From NCBI GenBank assembly GCA_002295885.1, contig DBGM01000028.1, positions 1-64,000 of the forward strand: a stretch of 64,000 nt of DNA, written 5' to 3'. The notes below the pieces were generated by a model that saw only the letters and a list, made by a program, of their open reading frames with translations, ran no database searches and was not told where the DNA came from. This DNA is from Phycisphaerales bacterium UBA854. GTDB lineage: Bacteria > Planctomycetota > Phycisphaerae > Phycisphaerales > SM1A02. Shown here piece by piece: positions 34,182 through 43,357 of this stretch (position 1 is its first letter; every line of letters starts with the position of its first letter). The position numbers were made by a program, and so were the translations under genes.

Positions 34182-35011
34182 ACGGCCCCCACGATGTAAC
34201 GGATCCCGGCGATCCCCGCGTGGGGGTGTTCCGAGACGTTCGGGACCGCGATCTGCGCGGACGCGATGGTCTGTTCATGGCCGAGTCGGAGCTGGTGCTG
34301 CGACGTCTGCTGGCGACGCCCGATCGGCTCCAGTCCCTGCTGCTCTCGCACGGGAAGTTCGAGGCGTTGCGGGACACCCTGGACGTGCTGCCCGACGATG
34401 TCCCCGTGTACACGGCGTCTCTGGAACTGCTCGGCGGCATCGCGGGCTTCCATGTCCACCGCGGCGTACTGGCGTCCGGCCACCGGCCCGAGGATGCGGA
34501 CCTGCGTCTGGACCGGTCGCTCGGACATCTGCGGGAGACGGACCGCTGCACCCTGCTGCTGGCCGAGGGCATCACCAACGTCGACAACATGGGCAGCCTC
34601 TTCCGCAACGCCGCCGCCCTCGGGGTGGACGGCGTGGTGCTGGATCCCACCTGCTGCGACCCGCTGTACCGAAAGGCGATCCGGGTCTCGATGGGCCATG
34701 TCTTCACGGTGCCCTGGGCGATCGCTTCGTCGGGGGAGTGGCCGGCGGTCCTCTCGCGTCTCCGCGACGACTGGGGCTGCCGACTCCTCGCCGCGGAGCG
34801 GTGCGACGGTGCGCAGCCGATCTGGAACATCGACTGGACCGCCCGGTGCGGATTGCTGGTCGGGGCGGAAGGGGACGGTCTGACCGAGGCGACGCTGGCC
34901 GCCTGCGATGCAGTGGTGGAGATTCCGATGCACGGCGAGGTGCCTTCGGTCAACGTGGCCGCCGCGGCTGCGATCTGTCTCTACGAACGGATGCGTTCGG
35001 TCCGCACCTGA
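34178..35011 (+). CDS. TrmH/SpoU-family RNA 2'-O-methyltransferase
   Basis: A 277-residue SAM-dependent RNA methyltransferase with the trefoil-knot fold. Motif 1 is ITNVDNMGSLFRNAAALG, with the conserved Asn and Arg; motif 2 is LLVGAEGDGLTEA; motif 3 is VEIPMHGEVPSVNVAAAAAI. The N-terminal 100 residues resemble the ribosomal-protein-like substrate-binding domain. It begins at GTG overlapping the mlaD stop by four bases. Its last 31 bases overlap the 3' end of convergent murA. The exact tRNA or rRNA target cannot be told. Confidence 0.9.
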   Translation: MNGPHDVTDPGDPRVGVFRDVRDRDLRGRDGLFMAESELVLRRLLATPDRLQSLLLSHGKFEALRDTLDVLPDDVPVYTASLELLGGIAGFHVHRGVLASGHRPEDADLRLDRSLGHLRETDRCTLLLAEGITNVDNMGSLFRNAAALGVDGVVLDPTCCDPLYRKAIRVSMGHVFTVPWAIASSGEWPAVLSRLRDDWGCRLLAAERCDGAQPIWNIDWTARCGLLVGAEGDGLTEATLAACDAVVEIPMHGEVPSVNVAAAAAICLYERMRSVRT

Positions 35012-36366
35012 CCCGCGGGTGCCGGCATGTCCCGCACCGGTCGCGTCGAGATGGCGGGCATGCTGCTGGTGACCTCGCCGGTCTCGGCGTTGACGCGTTC
35101 GATCATCGCTCCCAGATGATGCAGCTGGTGCTCCAGATGGACGTATCCACGATCCACGTGGTACACGCGGCTGACGGTGGTCTCGCCGCGGGCGGCGAGG
35201 CCGGCGATGATCAGTGAGGCCGAGCCACGGAGGTCGCTGGCCATCACGGGAGCCCCGATCAGTTCGGGCACTCCCTGGACGACGACGGTCGACCCCTGTC
35301 GGATCAGTCTGGCTCCCATCCGGCTCAGTTCCGGTACGTGCATGAACCGGTCCGGGTAGATCTTCTCGGTCACGATGCTGTTGCCCTCGGCCAGGCATAG
35401 GAGGGCCATCAACTGGGCCTGGAGGTCCGTGGGGTAGCCGGGGTAGGGCTGGGTGGTGAAGAGCACCGGCTTGAAGGGATCCGGAGCGGTGACCCGGACG
35501 GTGCAGCGTTCGCAGGGTTCGGACGGATCGGTTCGTTCGATCCGTACGCCGATCTCGTTGAGCCGGTCGATCAGCGCGAGCAGGTGGTCCCAGGGGAACT
35601 GTTCGAGGAGCACGTCGCCGCGGGTCATGGCGGTTGCGATGGCGAGCGTACCGGCAACGATGCGATCGGGGAGCACGTCGTGTTCGGTGCCGTGGAGTCC
35701 CTCGACGCCCTCGATCATGATCCGCGGCGTGCCGGCACCGGAGATCTTGGCGCCCATGCCGTTGAGCATCCGGGCCAGGTCGGCGATCTCCGGTTCGCAG
35801 GCGGCGGACTCGATGATGGTCGTTCCTTCGGCGAGCGTCGCGGCGGACATCACGTTGGCCGTGCCCAGCACGGTCGATCCGAACGGGCCGCCGAGGAAGA
35901 TGGTGTTGCCCCGGAGTCGATCGGCCTTGGCGATGATGTCACCGCCATCGAGTGTGATCTCGGCTCCGAGCGCCTCCATGCCCCGGAGATGAAGGTCCAC
36001 CGGCCGGTCGCCGATGGCGCATCCGCCGGGCATCGAGATCCGGACCATGCCCCGACGGGCGAGCATGGGACCCAGCGTGCAGATGCTGGCCCGCATGGTC
36101 TTGACGATGTCGTAGCGGGCGTGGAACCGTTGTTCGTCCTCGGCGTGCAGTCGGATGGTGCGGCCACTGCGGTGCACCCCAAGGCCGAGCTCGACCAGGA
36201 GTCGCTCCATGCTGCGTACGTCGGCGAGAGGGGGGATGCCGTTGAGCACGACGGGCTCGCTGGTGAGCAGCGAGGCGGCCATGAGGGGAAGTGCGGCGTT
36301 CTTGGAGCCATCGACGACCAGTTGGCCGGTCAGTCGGGTTCCACCCTGGATTCGGAATTCATCCAT
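34981..36366 (-). CDS. murA: UDP-N-acetylglucosamine 1-carboxyvinyltransferase
   Basis: First committed step of peptidoglycan synthesis, adding enolpyruvate to UDP-GlcNAc. The N-terminal GSKNAALPLMAASLL and the active-site loop PGGCAIGDRPVDLHL are present, with Cys116 at the fosfomycin-sensitive position. TALMTRGDVLLE-type, PYPGYPTDLQAQ and ASDLRGSASLIIAGLAA follow, as in all MurA enzymes. The length of 461 residues is slightly longer than E. coli owing to a C-terminal tail of about 35 residues rich in Pro, Arg and Ser. The ATG at 36366 was chosen by homology. Confidence 0.95.
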   Translation of the reverse strand: MDEFRIQGGTRLTGQLVVDGSKNAALPLMAASLLTSEPVVLNGIPPLADVRSMERLLVELGLGVHRSGRTIRLHAEDEQRFHARYDIVKTMRASICTLGPMLARRGMVRISMPGGCAIGDRPVDLHLRGMEALGAEITLDGGDIIAKADRLRGNTIFLGGPFGSTVLGTANVMSAATLAEGTTIIESAACEPEIADLARMLNGMGAKISGAGTPRIMIEGVEGLHGTEHDVLPDRIVAGTLAIATAMTRGDVLLEQFPWDHLLALIDRLNEIGVRIERTDPSEPCERCTVRVTAPDPFKPVLFTTQPYPGYPTDLQAQLMALLCLAEGNSIVTEKIYPDRFMHVPELSRMGARLIRQGSTVVVQGVPELIGAPVMASDLRGSASLIIAGLAARGETTVSRVYHVDRGYVHLEHQLHHLGAMIERVNAETGEVTSSMPAISTRPVRDMPAPAGQVRTERIRS

Positions 36367-36498
36367 GTCCGGTCGGCATCCTGCACGGCGGGTGCGTCCA
36401 ATGCTCCCGCAACAATCAGATCCTACAACGTGAAGCCCCATCGGTCGAGCGGGGGATCCGGCGGCCCGCTCCGGAGCAGCCGTGGATCGACTCCCCTC

Positions 36499-36504
36499 TA
36501 TACT
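36499..36504 (+). promoter_or_regulatory. -10-like TATACT before FNR gene
   Basis: TATACT ends seven bases before a GTG at 36512, the same geometry as other leaderless starts in the window. It favours that GTG, or a later ATG at 36551, over the GTG at 36482, which lies upstream of the box. Confidence 0.4.
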
Positions 36505-36511
36505 GATCGCC

Positions 36512-37480
36512 GTGACCGACGCGAACGCTCCAATACTCGGCGAAGTTCAGATGCATGCGGTGCAGCCCAAGGCCCCGGTCGTCGGTCGAGTGGTCTCCAG
36601 TCAGCCTTGCCTGAGCGGTCGATCGGCCAGTTTCGTTCGGCACATCTGCATCGACGTCTCCGGCACGCCCCTGGCGGGCTCCTTCCGGGCGGGCCAGGCC
36701 TTCGGGGTCGTTGCTCCGGGCGAGGATGACCGGGGGCGTCCCCATGCAGTCCGGCTCTATTCCCTGGCCTGTCCCAGTTGGGGGGAGGACGGCGAGGGGG
36801 CGGTGATCTCCACCACCGTGAAGCGGGTGATCGACGAGTTCACCCCCGATTCCGAAGCGGACGATCCGGACGCACACCATCTCTTCCTGGGCGTGTGCAG
36901 CAACCATCTCTGCGATCTGAGGGTGGGGGATCCGGTGCTCGTCACCGGTCCGGCGGGCCGGCGGTTCCTGCTGCCGCAGGATCCCGATGGGCACGACTAC
37001 CTCTTCATCGCCACCGGGACCGGCATCGCGCCGTTCTACGGCATGGTCCGCGAACTGCTGCAGCGCCCCGGAGACGCCTGCGACCGGCGGATCGATCTGA
37101 TTGCCGGGTCTCCCTACGCGACGGATCTGATCTACGAGCGGTTCTTCTCCGATCTGGCCGGGGCGTGTCCCAACTTCAACTACCACCGTTCGATCAGCCG
37201 CAGCGACCTACGTAGCGAGTACGTCGACCGCTACCTCGAGCGGAACCTCGACTCGGAGGGCTTCCGGGACCTGCTCGAAGGCGAACGGACGCTGGTCTAC
37301 ATGTGCGGGGTCGAAGGGATGCAGTCCGGTGTCTACCGATTGCTGGCGCGGCACGGTCTGTCCCGCGGCTACATGGAGTTGCGCGATCCGCTCACGCTCG
37401 AGGACCACGAGCAGTGGGACGATCGCGACATGAAGCGCGGCATCCGTCCCGGACCGCGCTGTCTGGTCGAGGTCTACTGA
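36512..37480 (+). CDS. Plant-type ferredoxin--NADP+ reductase
   Basis: Transfers electrons between ferredoxin or flavodoxin and NADP(H) using FAD. The FAD motif is VRLYSLACPSWGEDG; VCSNHLCDLRVGDPVLVTGPAG and the NADP loop FIATGTGIAPFYGMV follow, then LVYMCGVEGM, and the protein ends in an aromatic residue (CLVEVY), as plant-type FNR does. It is 322 residues from the GTG at 36512. The start is uncertain; ATG 36551 would remove 13 residues without touching the fold. The MscS gene follows 18 bases downstream with its own strong Shine-Dalgarno. Confidence 0.9.
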   Translation: MTDANAPILGEVQMHAVQPKAPVVGRVVSSQPCLSGRSASFVRHICIDVSGTPLAGSFRAGQAFGVVAPGEDDRGRPHAVRLYSLACPSWGEDGEGAVISTTVKRVIDEFTPDSEADDPDAHHLFLGVCSNHLCDLRVGDPVLVTGPAGRRFLLPQDPDGHDYLFIATGTGIAPFYGMVRELLQRPGDACDRRIDLIAGSPYATDLIYERFFSDLAGACPNFNYHRSISRSDLRSEYVDRYLERNLDSEGFRDLLEGERTLVYMCGVEGMQSGVYRLLARHGLSRGYMELRDPLTLEDHEQWDDRDMKRGIRPGPRCLVEVY

Positions 37481-37498
37481 TCCGCAGGAGGCGTTTAC

Positions 37499-38827
37499 AT
37501 GAAGCAGGACACCAACACGGTCGAGACGGTTCCGGAGGTTTCTCCGTGGTACCGGTCGGAGACGCTGGATGCGACGGTTGCGGGCTGGTTCGAATCGCTT
37601 GCGACCTCGATCGAGTCATGGGGGCTCGGGGTGTCCGCGGCCGGCTGGGTCGCCACGGCGATCTGCGTGGTCGGCCTCGGCCTCGCCTGCTATCTGAGCA
37701 ACCGGATCACGAAGTGGGTGATTCGACATGTCGTCCAGCGTCCGTTTCGGGATCAGCCGGGGCATCCGATCAACCTGCTGCTCAAGTACAAGGTCATCAC
37801 CCGGCTCTCCCATCTGGTTCCGCTGTTGCTGCTCTCCTACGGGCTTCCGCTGCTGCAGTACCTGTACGTGGAGACCTGGACCCAGCCGCTGATCGACATC
37901 TACATCATCTGGATCGGGGTGATGATCCTCATCGGTCTCATCGACGTGCTGGAGGATCTCTACGAGTCGAAGGGGCTGGAGTCGAAGTTCTCGATCCGGG
38001 GGGTGACCCAGGCGGGCAAGCTGGTGGTGGTGCTGCTGGGGGGGCTGCTGCTGGTCAGCGTCCTGTTCTCGCGGTCGCCGGTGTATCTGCTCTCCGGAAT
38101 CGGTGCGGCGATGGCGGTCATCCTGCTGATCTTCCGGGACACCATCCTGGGACTGGTCGCGGGGATCCAGCTGAACGCCAATCGCCTGATCCAAGTCGGG
38201 GACTGGGTGCAGATGGATTCGCAGAAGGCGGACGGTGAGGTGATGGAGGTCACCTTGACCACCGTTCGGATCCAGAACTGGGACCGGACCATCACTCTCG
38301 TACCCGCCTACAAGATGATCTCGGAATCGTTCATCAACTGGCAGGGCATGTCCCGCAGCGGTGGCCGGCGCATCAAGCGGTCGATCATGATCGACATGAA
38401 CTCGATCCGCTTCGCGGATCCGGAGATGATCGAGCGTTGCCGCGGTTTCCGGCTGGTGGGTGCCTACATCGACGAACGGTGCCGGGAGATCAGCGACTGG
38501 AATTCCGAACAGGGCATCCGGGCCGAACTCGACGTCAGCGGCCGGGCCCAGACCAACGTGGGGATCTTTCGGGCCTACATCAACCACTACCTCCGCAACC
38601 ATCCGAAGATCCACCAGGAGGGGTTCACCTTCCTGGTGCGGCAGCTGCAGCCCACCGACCGGGGGCTGCCCATCGAGCTCTACGTGTTCACCACGGACAA
38701 CCGGTGGGTCCAGTACGAGGAGATCCAGGCGGACATCTTCGACCACCTGCTCGCGGCGGCGCCGCAGTTTGGGCTGCGGGTCTTCCAGTCGCCCAGTGGC
38801 CACGACTTCCAGTCGCTGCAGTCCTAG
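37499..38827 (+). CDS. Mechanosensitive ion channel, MscS family (YbdG-like)
   Basis: A 442-residue membrane channel for osmotic release. Five hydrophobic segments lie in residues about 45-240; the last is the pore helix, LLSGIGAAMAVILLIFRDTILGLVAGIQLNANRLI in two parts, followed by the beta domain GDWVQMDSQKADGEVMEVTLTTVRIQNWDRT. The long C-terminal cytoplasmic domain (NVGIFRAYINHYL, LPIELYVFT) is typical of the YbdG group. AGGAGG stands seven bases before the ATG, the best ribosome site in the window. The last four bases overlap a convergent small frame. Confidence 0.92.
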   Translation: MKQDTNTVETVPEVSPWYRSETLDATVAGWFESLATSIESWGLGVSAAGWVATAICVVGLGLACYLSNRITKWVIRHVVQRPFRDQPGHPINLLLKYKVITRLSHLVPLLLLSYGLPLLQYLYVETWTQPLIDIYIIWIGVMILIGLIDVLEDLYESKGLESKFSIRGVTQAGKLVVVLLGGLLLVSVLFSRSPVYLLSGIGAAMAVILLIFRDTILGLVAGIQLNANRLIQVGDWVQMDSQKADGEVMEVTLTTVRIQNWDRTITLVPAYKMISESFINWQGMSRSGGRRIKRSIMIDMNSIRFADPEMIERCRGFRLVGAYIDERCREISDWNSEQGIRAELDVSGRAQTNVGIFRAYINHYLRNHPKIHQEGFTFLVRQLQPTDRGLPIELYVFTTDNRWVQYEEIQADIFDHLLAAAPQFGLRVFQSPSGHDFQSLQS

Positions 38828-38943
38828 GATGCGGGTGGTTCGTCGTCGGTGGGGGGGCTCGCGTAGCCCTGCTTGGACAGCGCCTTCCAGACCAGCGCGC
38901 CGACCGCAAGCATTCCCGTGCTCGCCAGTAGGGTCCAGATCAT
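38824..38943 (-). CDS. Possible 39-residue single-span membrane protein
   Basis: A short frame of 39 codons beginning MIWTLLASTGMLAVGALVWK, a good single membrane helix, then a polar tail ending in acidic and Pro residues. AAGGCGG lies a few bases upstream. It starts 19 bases after the stop of the lectin gene on the same strand and could be cotranscribed. It overlaps the channel gene by four bases at the 3' ends. There is no recognised family; translation is unproven. Confidence 0.4.
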   Translation of the reverse strand: MIWTLLASTGMLAVGALVWKALSKQGYASPPTDDEPPAS

Positions 38944-38962
38944 GATCGAGCCGCCTTGTGCA

Positions 38963-39502
38963 TCACGCCCGCCGTCTTCGGCGGCCGGTCAGTCCGGCCA
39001 GTGACAGCAGGGCGATCGCACCCGGAGCAGGCACGGCGACCTCGATGAGGGCGGGGGCGAACCGGTTGAGATCCTTCCAGTCGTTCCACCCGTAGGCCTC
39101 GTCGTTGAGCCAGTTCATCACGACCACGTTCTCGTCGCCGGAGTTCTCGTTCGGTTCCCCGGGGGCCCAGTCGGACCAGTCGAACGCCTCGCCGCTGTCC
39201 CAGGTCCACTGCCCGTCCATGTCGAGGTCGTTGAGCCCAATCCACATGGTGTCCAGCGAGATCGACTGGACCCAGTCGGACTCCGCCTCGTCGGTGATGG
39301 AGGCCAGGTACGAATCGTAGCCGAGCTGGATGCCCAACTGCTCCGCGGCCTCGCGGGCGTCGTAGTACTCGAGCGAGAGTTCGGTGGTGTAGTAGTCGTG
39401 GCCACCGTACGAGCCGAAGTACGTGTAGGTGATGCCAGCCGTGGCGGTGCCGCCGAGCATGGTGGCGGCGAGCAGGGTGGCGAAGGTGGTCGTGTGCTTC
39501 AT
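38963..39502 (-). CDS. Secreted C-type lectin-like protein with PEP-CTERM-like tail
   Basis: A 179-residue exported protein. A signal peptide begins MKHTTTFATLLAATMLGGTATA. The body is a C-type lectin-like domain (YDAREAAEQLG, LASITDEAESDWVQS, WIGLNDLDMDGQWTWDSGE, WAPGEPNENSGDENVVVM). The C-terminus is VPAPGAIALLSLAGLTGRRRR, a Pro-motif, hydrophobic helix and Arg cluster as in PEP-CTERM sorting signals. Of two adjacent ATGs, the one at 39502 sits eight bases from AGAGG and is preferred to 39508. It lies downstream of the FG-GAP gene on the same strand and may bind surface glycans. Confidence 0.88.
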   Translation of the reverse strand: MKHTTTFATLLAATMLGGTATAGITYTYFGSYGGHDYYTTELSLEYYDAREAAEQLGIQLGYDSYLASITDEAESDWVQSISLDTMWIGLNDLDMDGQWTWDSGEAFDWSDWAPGEPNENSGDENVVVMNWLNDEAYGWNDWKDLNRFAPALIEVAVPAPGAIALLSLAGLTGRRRRRA

Positions 39503-39524
39503 GGTCATGTCCTCTTCTCGTTGT

Positions 39525-39542
39525 CGCCGGATCGATCCGGCG
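39525..39542. repeat. 18-base perfect palindrome upstream of lectin gene
   Basis: CGCCGGATCGATCCGGCG is a perfect inverted repeat 23 bases before the lectin start codon. A second hairpin, GATCCC at 39559-39564 with GGGATC at 39575-39580, lies between it and the stop of the FG-GAP gene. Neither is followed by a T-tract. They could be an operator, an attenuating structure or a processing site. Confidence 0.5.
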
Positions 39543-39607
39543 TCGGGTCCGCCCGTCGGATCCCCTCTTCGCAAGGGATCGGGGGGCTCGGCCCGGTGGT
39601 CTGGTGA

Positions 39608-40984
39608 TCAGTTCATCTCGGCGAGCACGGCGAGCAGGTCGACGACGCCGGTCCGTCCGTTGCGATCGATGTCTCCATTGCACGGGGCCGGCCGGGTGGG
39701 GCAGCTGCCCCACGATGCCAGCACGTCGAGGATGTCCAGGACATTCACCTTTCCATCCCGATTCGAGTCGCCCCGCGGCATCGAACGCACGAGGTCGTAC
39801 AGGTAGCCCGAGCCGGACGTGTCGGTGGCACCCTGCCATGGAGCCCCCAGCAGGGCCCGGTTGCCGGATACCGCTGCGGCGTAGCCGACGCGTGCTCCGG
39901 CGATGCCGTTGCTGGCGACGAGCTTCACCGATTCGACCCATCCGCCGGCCGTGGATTCATAGATGTACCCGTGTCCGGCACTGTCGGGGTAGCCGTAGGC
40001 TCCGATGACGGCCCGGTTGCCGTCGATCGAGACGGAGGATCCGAACTTCTGCCAGGCCTCGGCCCCCGAGGGAACCAGCTGCTCGACCTCGGACCATCCG
40101 GATCCGTCCGCTTCGAAGACGTAGGCGGCACCGGCGTTGGGGGCGGCCACGTCGGAGAAGATCGCACCGATGACGGCCTGCGAGCCGTCGTCGTCGAGTT
40201 CGACTGCGTAGCCGAAGTAGTCGTAGGCGACGGTGGTGGAGCCGACCAGGCGGGCCTGCTGGGTCCATGCTCCGCCGTCGAGTCCGAACACGTAGGCCCC
40301 GCCGGCGCTGATGCCGTCGACGTTGTCGCGCGGCGAACCGACCAGGATCGTGTCGCCGGCGATGTCCACGCTGGCGCCGAACTTCACGGTGGCCTGGTCC
40401 GCATCGAGCTGCTGCTGCACCGACCAGGCCGTGCCGTCGTAGGTGAACACGTAGGCGGAGCCGGAAGAGGTCCCTTCGGTGTCGGCCAGGAAGGCACCGA
40501 CGACCGCGGTGTCGCCGTCGATGGCGACTGCGCATCCGAACGAATCCTGGTACATGCCGTCGGGAGCGACGAGCATGGCCTCCTCGATCCACGTGCCGTC
40601 GGCGTCGCGCCGGTAGATGTAGGCGGCGCCCTCGCGGGTGGCGATCGGGTGGATGGTGGACCCGGCGATCAGGACGTCGCCGCTGATGTCGACGGAGTAT
40701 CCGAAGTAGTCGAAGGCACCGGTGTTGGCCGGGCTCAGCACCTGGACGTCGGATCCGTTGATGACGGTCACGGAGCCGTTGTTGGCCCCGATGACGTTGT
40801 CCAGTGGCGCCCCGATGGCGATGTCGTCGCCATCCATGGCCGCGGACCAGCCGTAGGAGTCGTCGCCGACGTTGCCGGTGGGAAGAAGGATCTGGGATTC
40901 GGGGATGCCGGAGCCCGCAAAGGCCAGGCTCGTCCCGGCCAGGGCGATCAGGGCGCAGGATGCGCAACCAGTCGATCTCTTCAT
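39608..40984 (-). CDS. Secreted FG-GAP repeat protein with dockerin-like C-terminus
   Basis: A 458-residue exported protein. After the signal peptide (ALIALAGTSLAFAG) come about seven repeats of the form YFGYSVDISGDVLIAGS...AAYIYRRDADGTWIE, matching the FG-GAP/integrin-type propeller of planctomycete secreted proteins. The C-terminal 60 residues contain two EF-hand-like units, GDSNRDGKVNVLDILDVLASWG and GDIDRNGRTGVVDLLAVL, as in type I dockerins. GAGAGG stands eight bases before the ATG at 40984. The gene is upstream of the lectin gene. It may act in surface adhesion or assembly; no enzyme motif is seen. Confidence 0.88.
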   Translation of the reverse strand: MKRSTGCASCALIALAGTSLAFAGSGIPESQILLPTGNVGDDSYGWSAAMDGDDIAIGAPLDNVIGANNGSVTVINGSDVQVLSPANTGAFDYFGYSVDISGDVLIAGSTIHPIATREGAAYIYRRDADGTWIEEAMLVAPDGMYQDSFGCAVAIDGDTAVVGAFLADTEGTSSGSAYVFTYDGTAWSVQQQLDADQATVKFGASVDIAGDTILVGSPRDNVDGISAGGAYVFGLDGGAWTQQARLVGSTTVAYDYFGYAVELDDDGSQAVIGAIFSDVAAPNAGAAYVFEADGSGWSEVEQLVPSGAEAWQKFGSSVSIDGNRAVIGAYGYPDSAGHGYIYESTAGGWVESVKLVASNGIAGARVGYAAAVSGNRALLGAPWQGATDTSGSGYLYDLVRSMPRGDSNRDGKVNVLDILDVLASWGSCPTRPAPCNGDIDRNGRTGVVDLLAVLAEMN

Positions 40985-41233
40985 GATCAAGGCCTCTCGT
41001 TCTCTTCCTTGGATTGCACGCGTGCCGGATGGCGGAGGAGTCGTGGGAGGAGATCCCGGCGACGCGCTTATTTTGACCGAGTCAGGGCGATCGGCAAACG
41101 AAATCGGCCCTTTGAGGACAAGTTGGGTCCGAGAACCCTCGCGGCAGGCAAATCAGGCCCTGCAGGCGGAAAAATCCGACCTTGGACAATCTGTGAAGCA
41201 GGTGTGGACAGCCCTCGCCGATGCCGCAGTGGG

Positions 41234-41980
41234 TCAGCGCTTGCGTGCGTAGATCAGCAGCGTCGACGCCAGGGGCGGCGGCATGAGCCGGTGGGCGATG
41301 ACGCCCAGCCGGTACGCGAGGTTCGAGAAGTGCATGTAGGCCGGTTCGGCCTCGTGACGGACGATGGTCACGTCGAATCCGACCTTGTTCATCATCCGGG
41401 TGACCGATCGCTTGGTGTTGCAGCGGTAGTAGGTCGGGAACACGTCCTCGTCCTTCCGGCCGTGCTGCACCCGCGAGGTGAGGGCGGTGTGGAACCGGTT
41501 GGGAATCAGCGCCGCGATCAGCGAGATGTAGAAGTACTTGTTCGGCGTGCGCAGGCAGACGTATCCGCCCGGCTTCATGACCCGGGCGCATTCGGAGAAG
41601 AACGTGTCCGGGTGCTCGACGTGCTCCAGCACGCAGTTGCTGACCGCCAGATCGATGGATTCGTCCTCGATCGGCCAGTGGTGCTGATCCTCCAGCATCC
41701 GGAATTCGTCCATGTCGGGGTTGCTCTCGCCTTCCGGATCGACATCGATGCCGATGACCTTCGCGGCCCGGCCCCGGAAGAGCCGGAGATCGTTGCGCCA
41801 GGGGGATGTCTCGTCCTCGATGAAGGCACCGCGCCCGCATCCGATGTCCAGCACGGTCGAGTCCGGCGTCAGCAGTGCGTTGACCCGGGCGTAGAAGGCG
41901 ACGATGCCGTCGACGCGGGAGTAGCCTCCGTAGGCCAGTTCCGGGTAGCAGCTCAGGGTGGTCTTGTTGGAGACGGTCAT
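41234..41980 (-). CDS. Class I SAM-dependent methyltransferase
   Basis: A 248-residue methyltransferase of the UbiE/Coq5 type. Motif I is VLDIGCGRGAFIED near residue 44, motif II VIGIDVDPEG, motif III IDLAVSNCVLEHVEHPD, then VMKPGGYVCLRTPN. The C-terminal part (SLIAALIPNRFHTAL, GVIAHRLMPPPLASTLLIYARK) is amphipathic, as in methyltransferases of sugars or lipids near membranes. The substrate is unknown. It is 70 bases downstream of the MFS gene on the same strand. Confidence 0.9.
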   Translation of the reverse strand: MTVSNKTTLSCYPELAYGGYSRVDGIVAFYARVNALLTPDSTVLDIGCGRGAFIEDETSPWRNDLRLFRGRAAKVIGIDVDPEGESNPDMDEFRMLEDQHHWPIEDESIDLAVSNCVLEHVEHPDTFFSECARVMKPGGYVCLRTPNKYFYISLIAALIPNRFHTALTSRVQHGRKDEDVFPTYYRCNTKRSVTRMMNKVGFDVTIVRHEAEPAYMHFSNLAYRLGVIAHRLMPPPLASTLLIYARKR

Positions 41981-42050
41981 GGTTGTGTTCCGGCGGATTC
42001 CAGGGTGAGGGTCTACCTCTCTGTCGGTCCGTTTCGGGGGCGGACTGAAG

Positions 42051-43355
42051 TCAACCTGCCCGGGGTGGGCGTGAACGAACGGGAGCGAGGATGAGCATGG
42101 AGAGGCCGATCAGGCCGGCGGCCCAGAGCAGGGTGGATCGGAAGTCGTCCGGATCGGGGGCGGAGAGGCGTCCACCGGCGGATGCGAAGGCGTCGACCGC
42201 GACGCCGAAGAGCCAGACGAAGCCGAAGGCGATCATCATCGCCACGAAGTTCACGAACGCGATGGCCGAGCCGTTGGCGTCGTCGGGGCTCAGATCGGCG
42301 GCCATCGGATACCCCAGCACGTAGGAACTGGTGGCCAGCCCCATGGTCAGCAGCAGCGTTCCGGAGAGCCATTCCACGTCGGATGGTCCGGCGGGAGATC
42401 CCGTCGTCGCCAACAGGATCAGGCTCGCGGAGGTGGCCAGTCCGCCCAGCAGCAGAATGGGACGGGCCCGTCCGATCCGGCCGTTGAGCCAGCCGACCAG
42501 CGGGCAACCGATGGCGATGCCCAGATAGAACCAGGCGAACAGCTGGCTGCTGACCTCGTCCGGTCGTCCGAGGAGTTCCGAGATCGAACGGGGGCCCCAG
42601 TTGGCCGCCAGCGGCAGGGGAAGGTACAGCAGGGCACAGCCGAGACTGATCAGCCAGATCTGGGGTCGGGCCATGACCTTGAGCAGGCCGCTCGCCGCCC
42701 CACGGATCGTCTGTCGTTCACGGGTCCCGGTGCGATCGAGGTACCACGCGGGTCGCTTGGGAACCACGATCAGCATGCCCACCGCGATGAGCATGCCGAC
42801 GATGGAAAGCACCAGGGACGCGGATCGCCAGGCCGGAGGCTTCCCCAGCAGATCGTGGGCGAAGAGTTCGCCCACGATGCCGATGCCGAATCCGAGTCCG
42901 GCGGTCAGTCCCGTCAGCAGGGGCACCTGCCGGGCGGGGAACCAGACCATCGCCACGTAGATGGCGCCGATGAAGGCGAACGAGGATCCGAAGCCGACGA
43001 GGAACCGGCTGCCCGCCAGACCGAACTCGGTCGATGACATCGGGAAGACCACCATTCCGATCGCACAGAGCACCGCAGCGCCCGCCAGCAGGATCCGGGA
43101 GCCGTACCGGTCGAGCAGGATGCCCACCACCAGCTGCATGGGGGCGTAGGCGAAGTAGTACATGCCCAGGGCGCCGCCGATCTGCGACTCGTTGACGGCG
43201 AACTCGCGTTCCAGGGTGTGCTCGATGATTCCCGGCAGGATCCGCAGGATGTACTCGTACAGGAAGAAGAAGGCGGGGACCGACCACACGATCCAGGCCA
43301 GGGGGTGGCCGGGGCCGTGGTCCATCATGCGCGTCAGACGGCTGGATTTCGGCAC
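42051..43355 (-). CDS. Major facilitator superfamily permease
   Basis: A 434-residue inner-membrane transporter with about twelve hydrophobic helices. The MFS loop motif is GILLDRYGSRILLAG between helices 2 and 3, and GWLNGRIGRARPILLLGG is its counterpart in the second half. FLVGFGSSFAFIGAIYVAMVWF resembles motif B/C of anion or sugar-phosphate transporters. The start is the GTG at 43355, which has TGGAG eight bases upstream inside the previous gene and lies three bases after its stop; ATG at 43328 is possible. The substrate cannot be told. Confidence 0.88.
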   Translation of the reverse strand: MPKSSRLTRMMDHGPGHPLAWIVWSVPAFFFLYEYILRILPGIIEHTLEREFAVNESQIGGALGMYYFAYAPMQLVVGILLDRYGSRILLAGAAVLCAIGMVVFPMSSTEFGLAGSRFLVGFGSSFAFIGAIYVAMVWFPARQVPLLTGLTAGLGFGIGIVGELFAHDLLGKPPAWRSASLVLSIVGMLIAVGMLIVVPKRPAWYLDRTGTRERQTIRGAASGLLKVMARPQIWLISLGCALLYLPLPLAANWGPRSISELLGRPDEVSSQLFAWFYLGIAIGCPLVGWLNGRIGRARPILLLGGLATSASLILLATTGSPAGPSDVEWLSGTLLLTMGLATSSYVLGYPMAADLSPDDANGSAIAFVNFVAMMIAFGFVWLFGVAVDAFASAGGRLSAPDPDDFRSTLLWAAGLIGLSMLILAPVRSRPPRAG

Positions 43356-43357
43356 GG

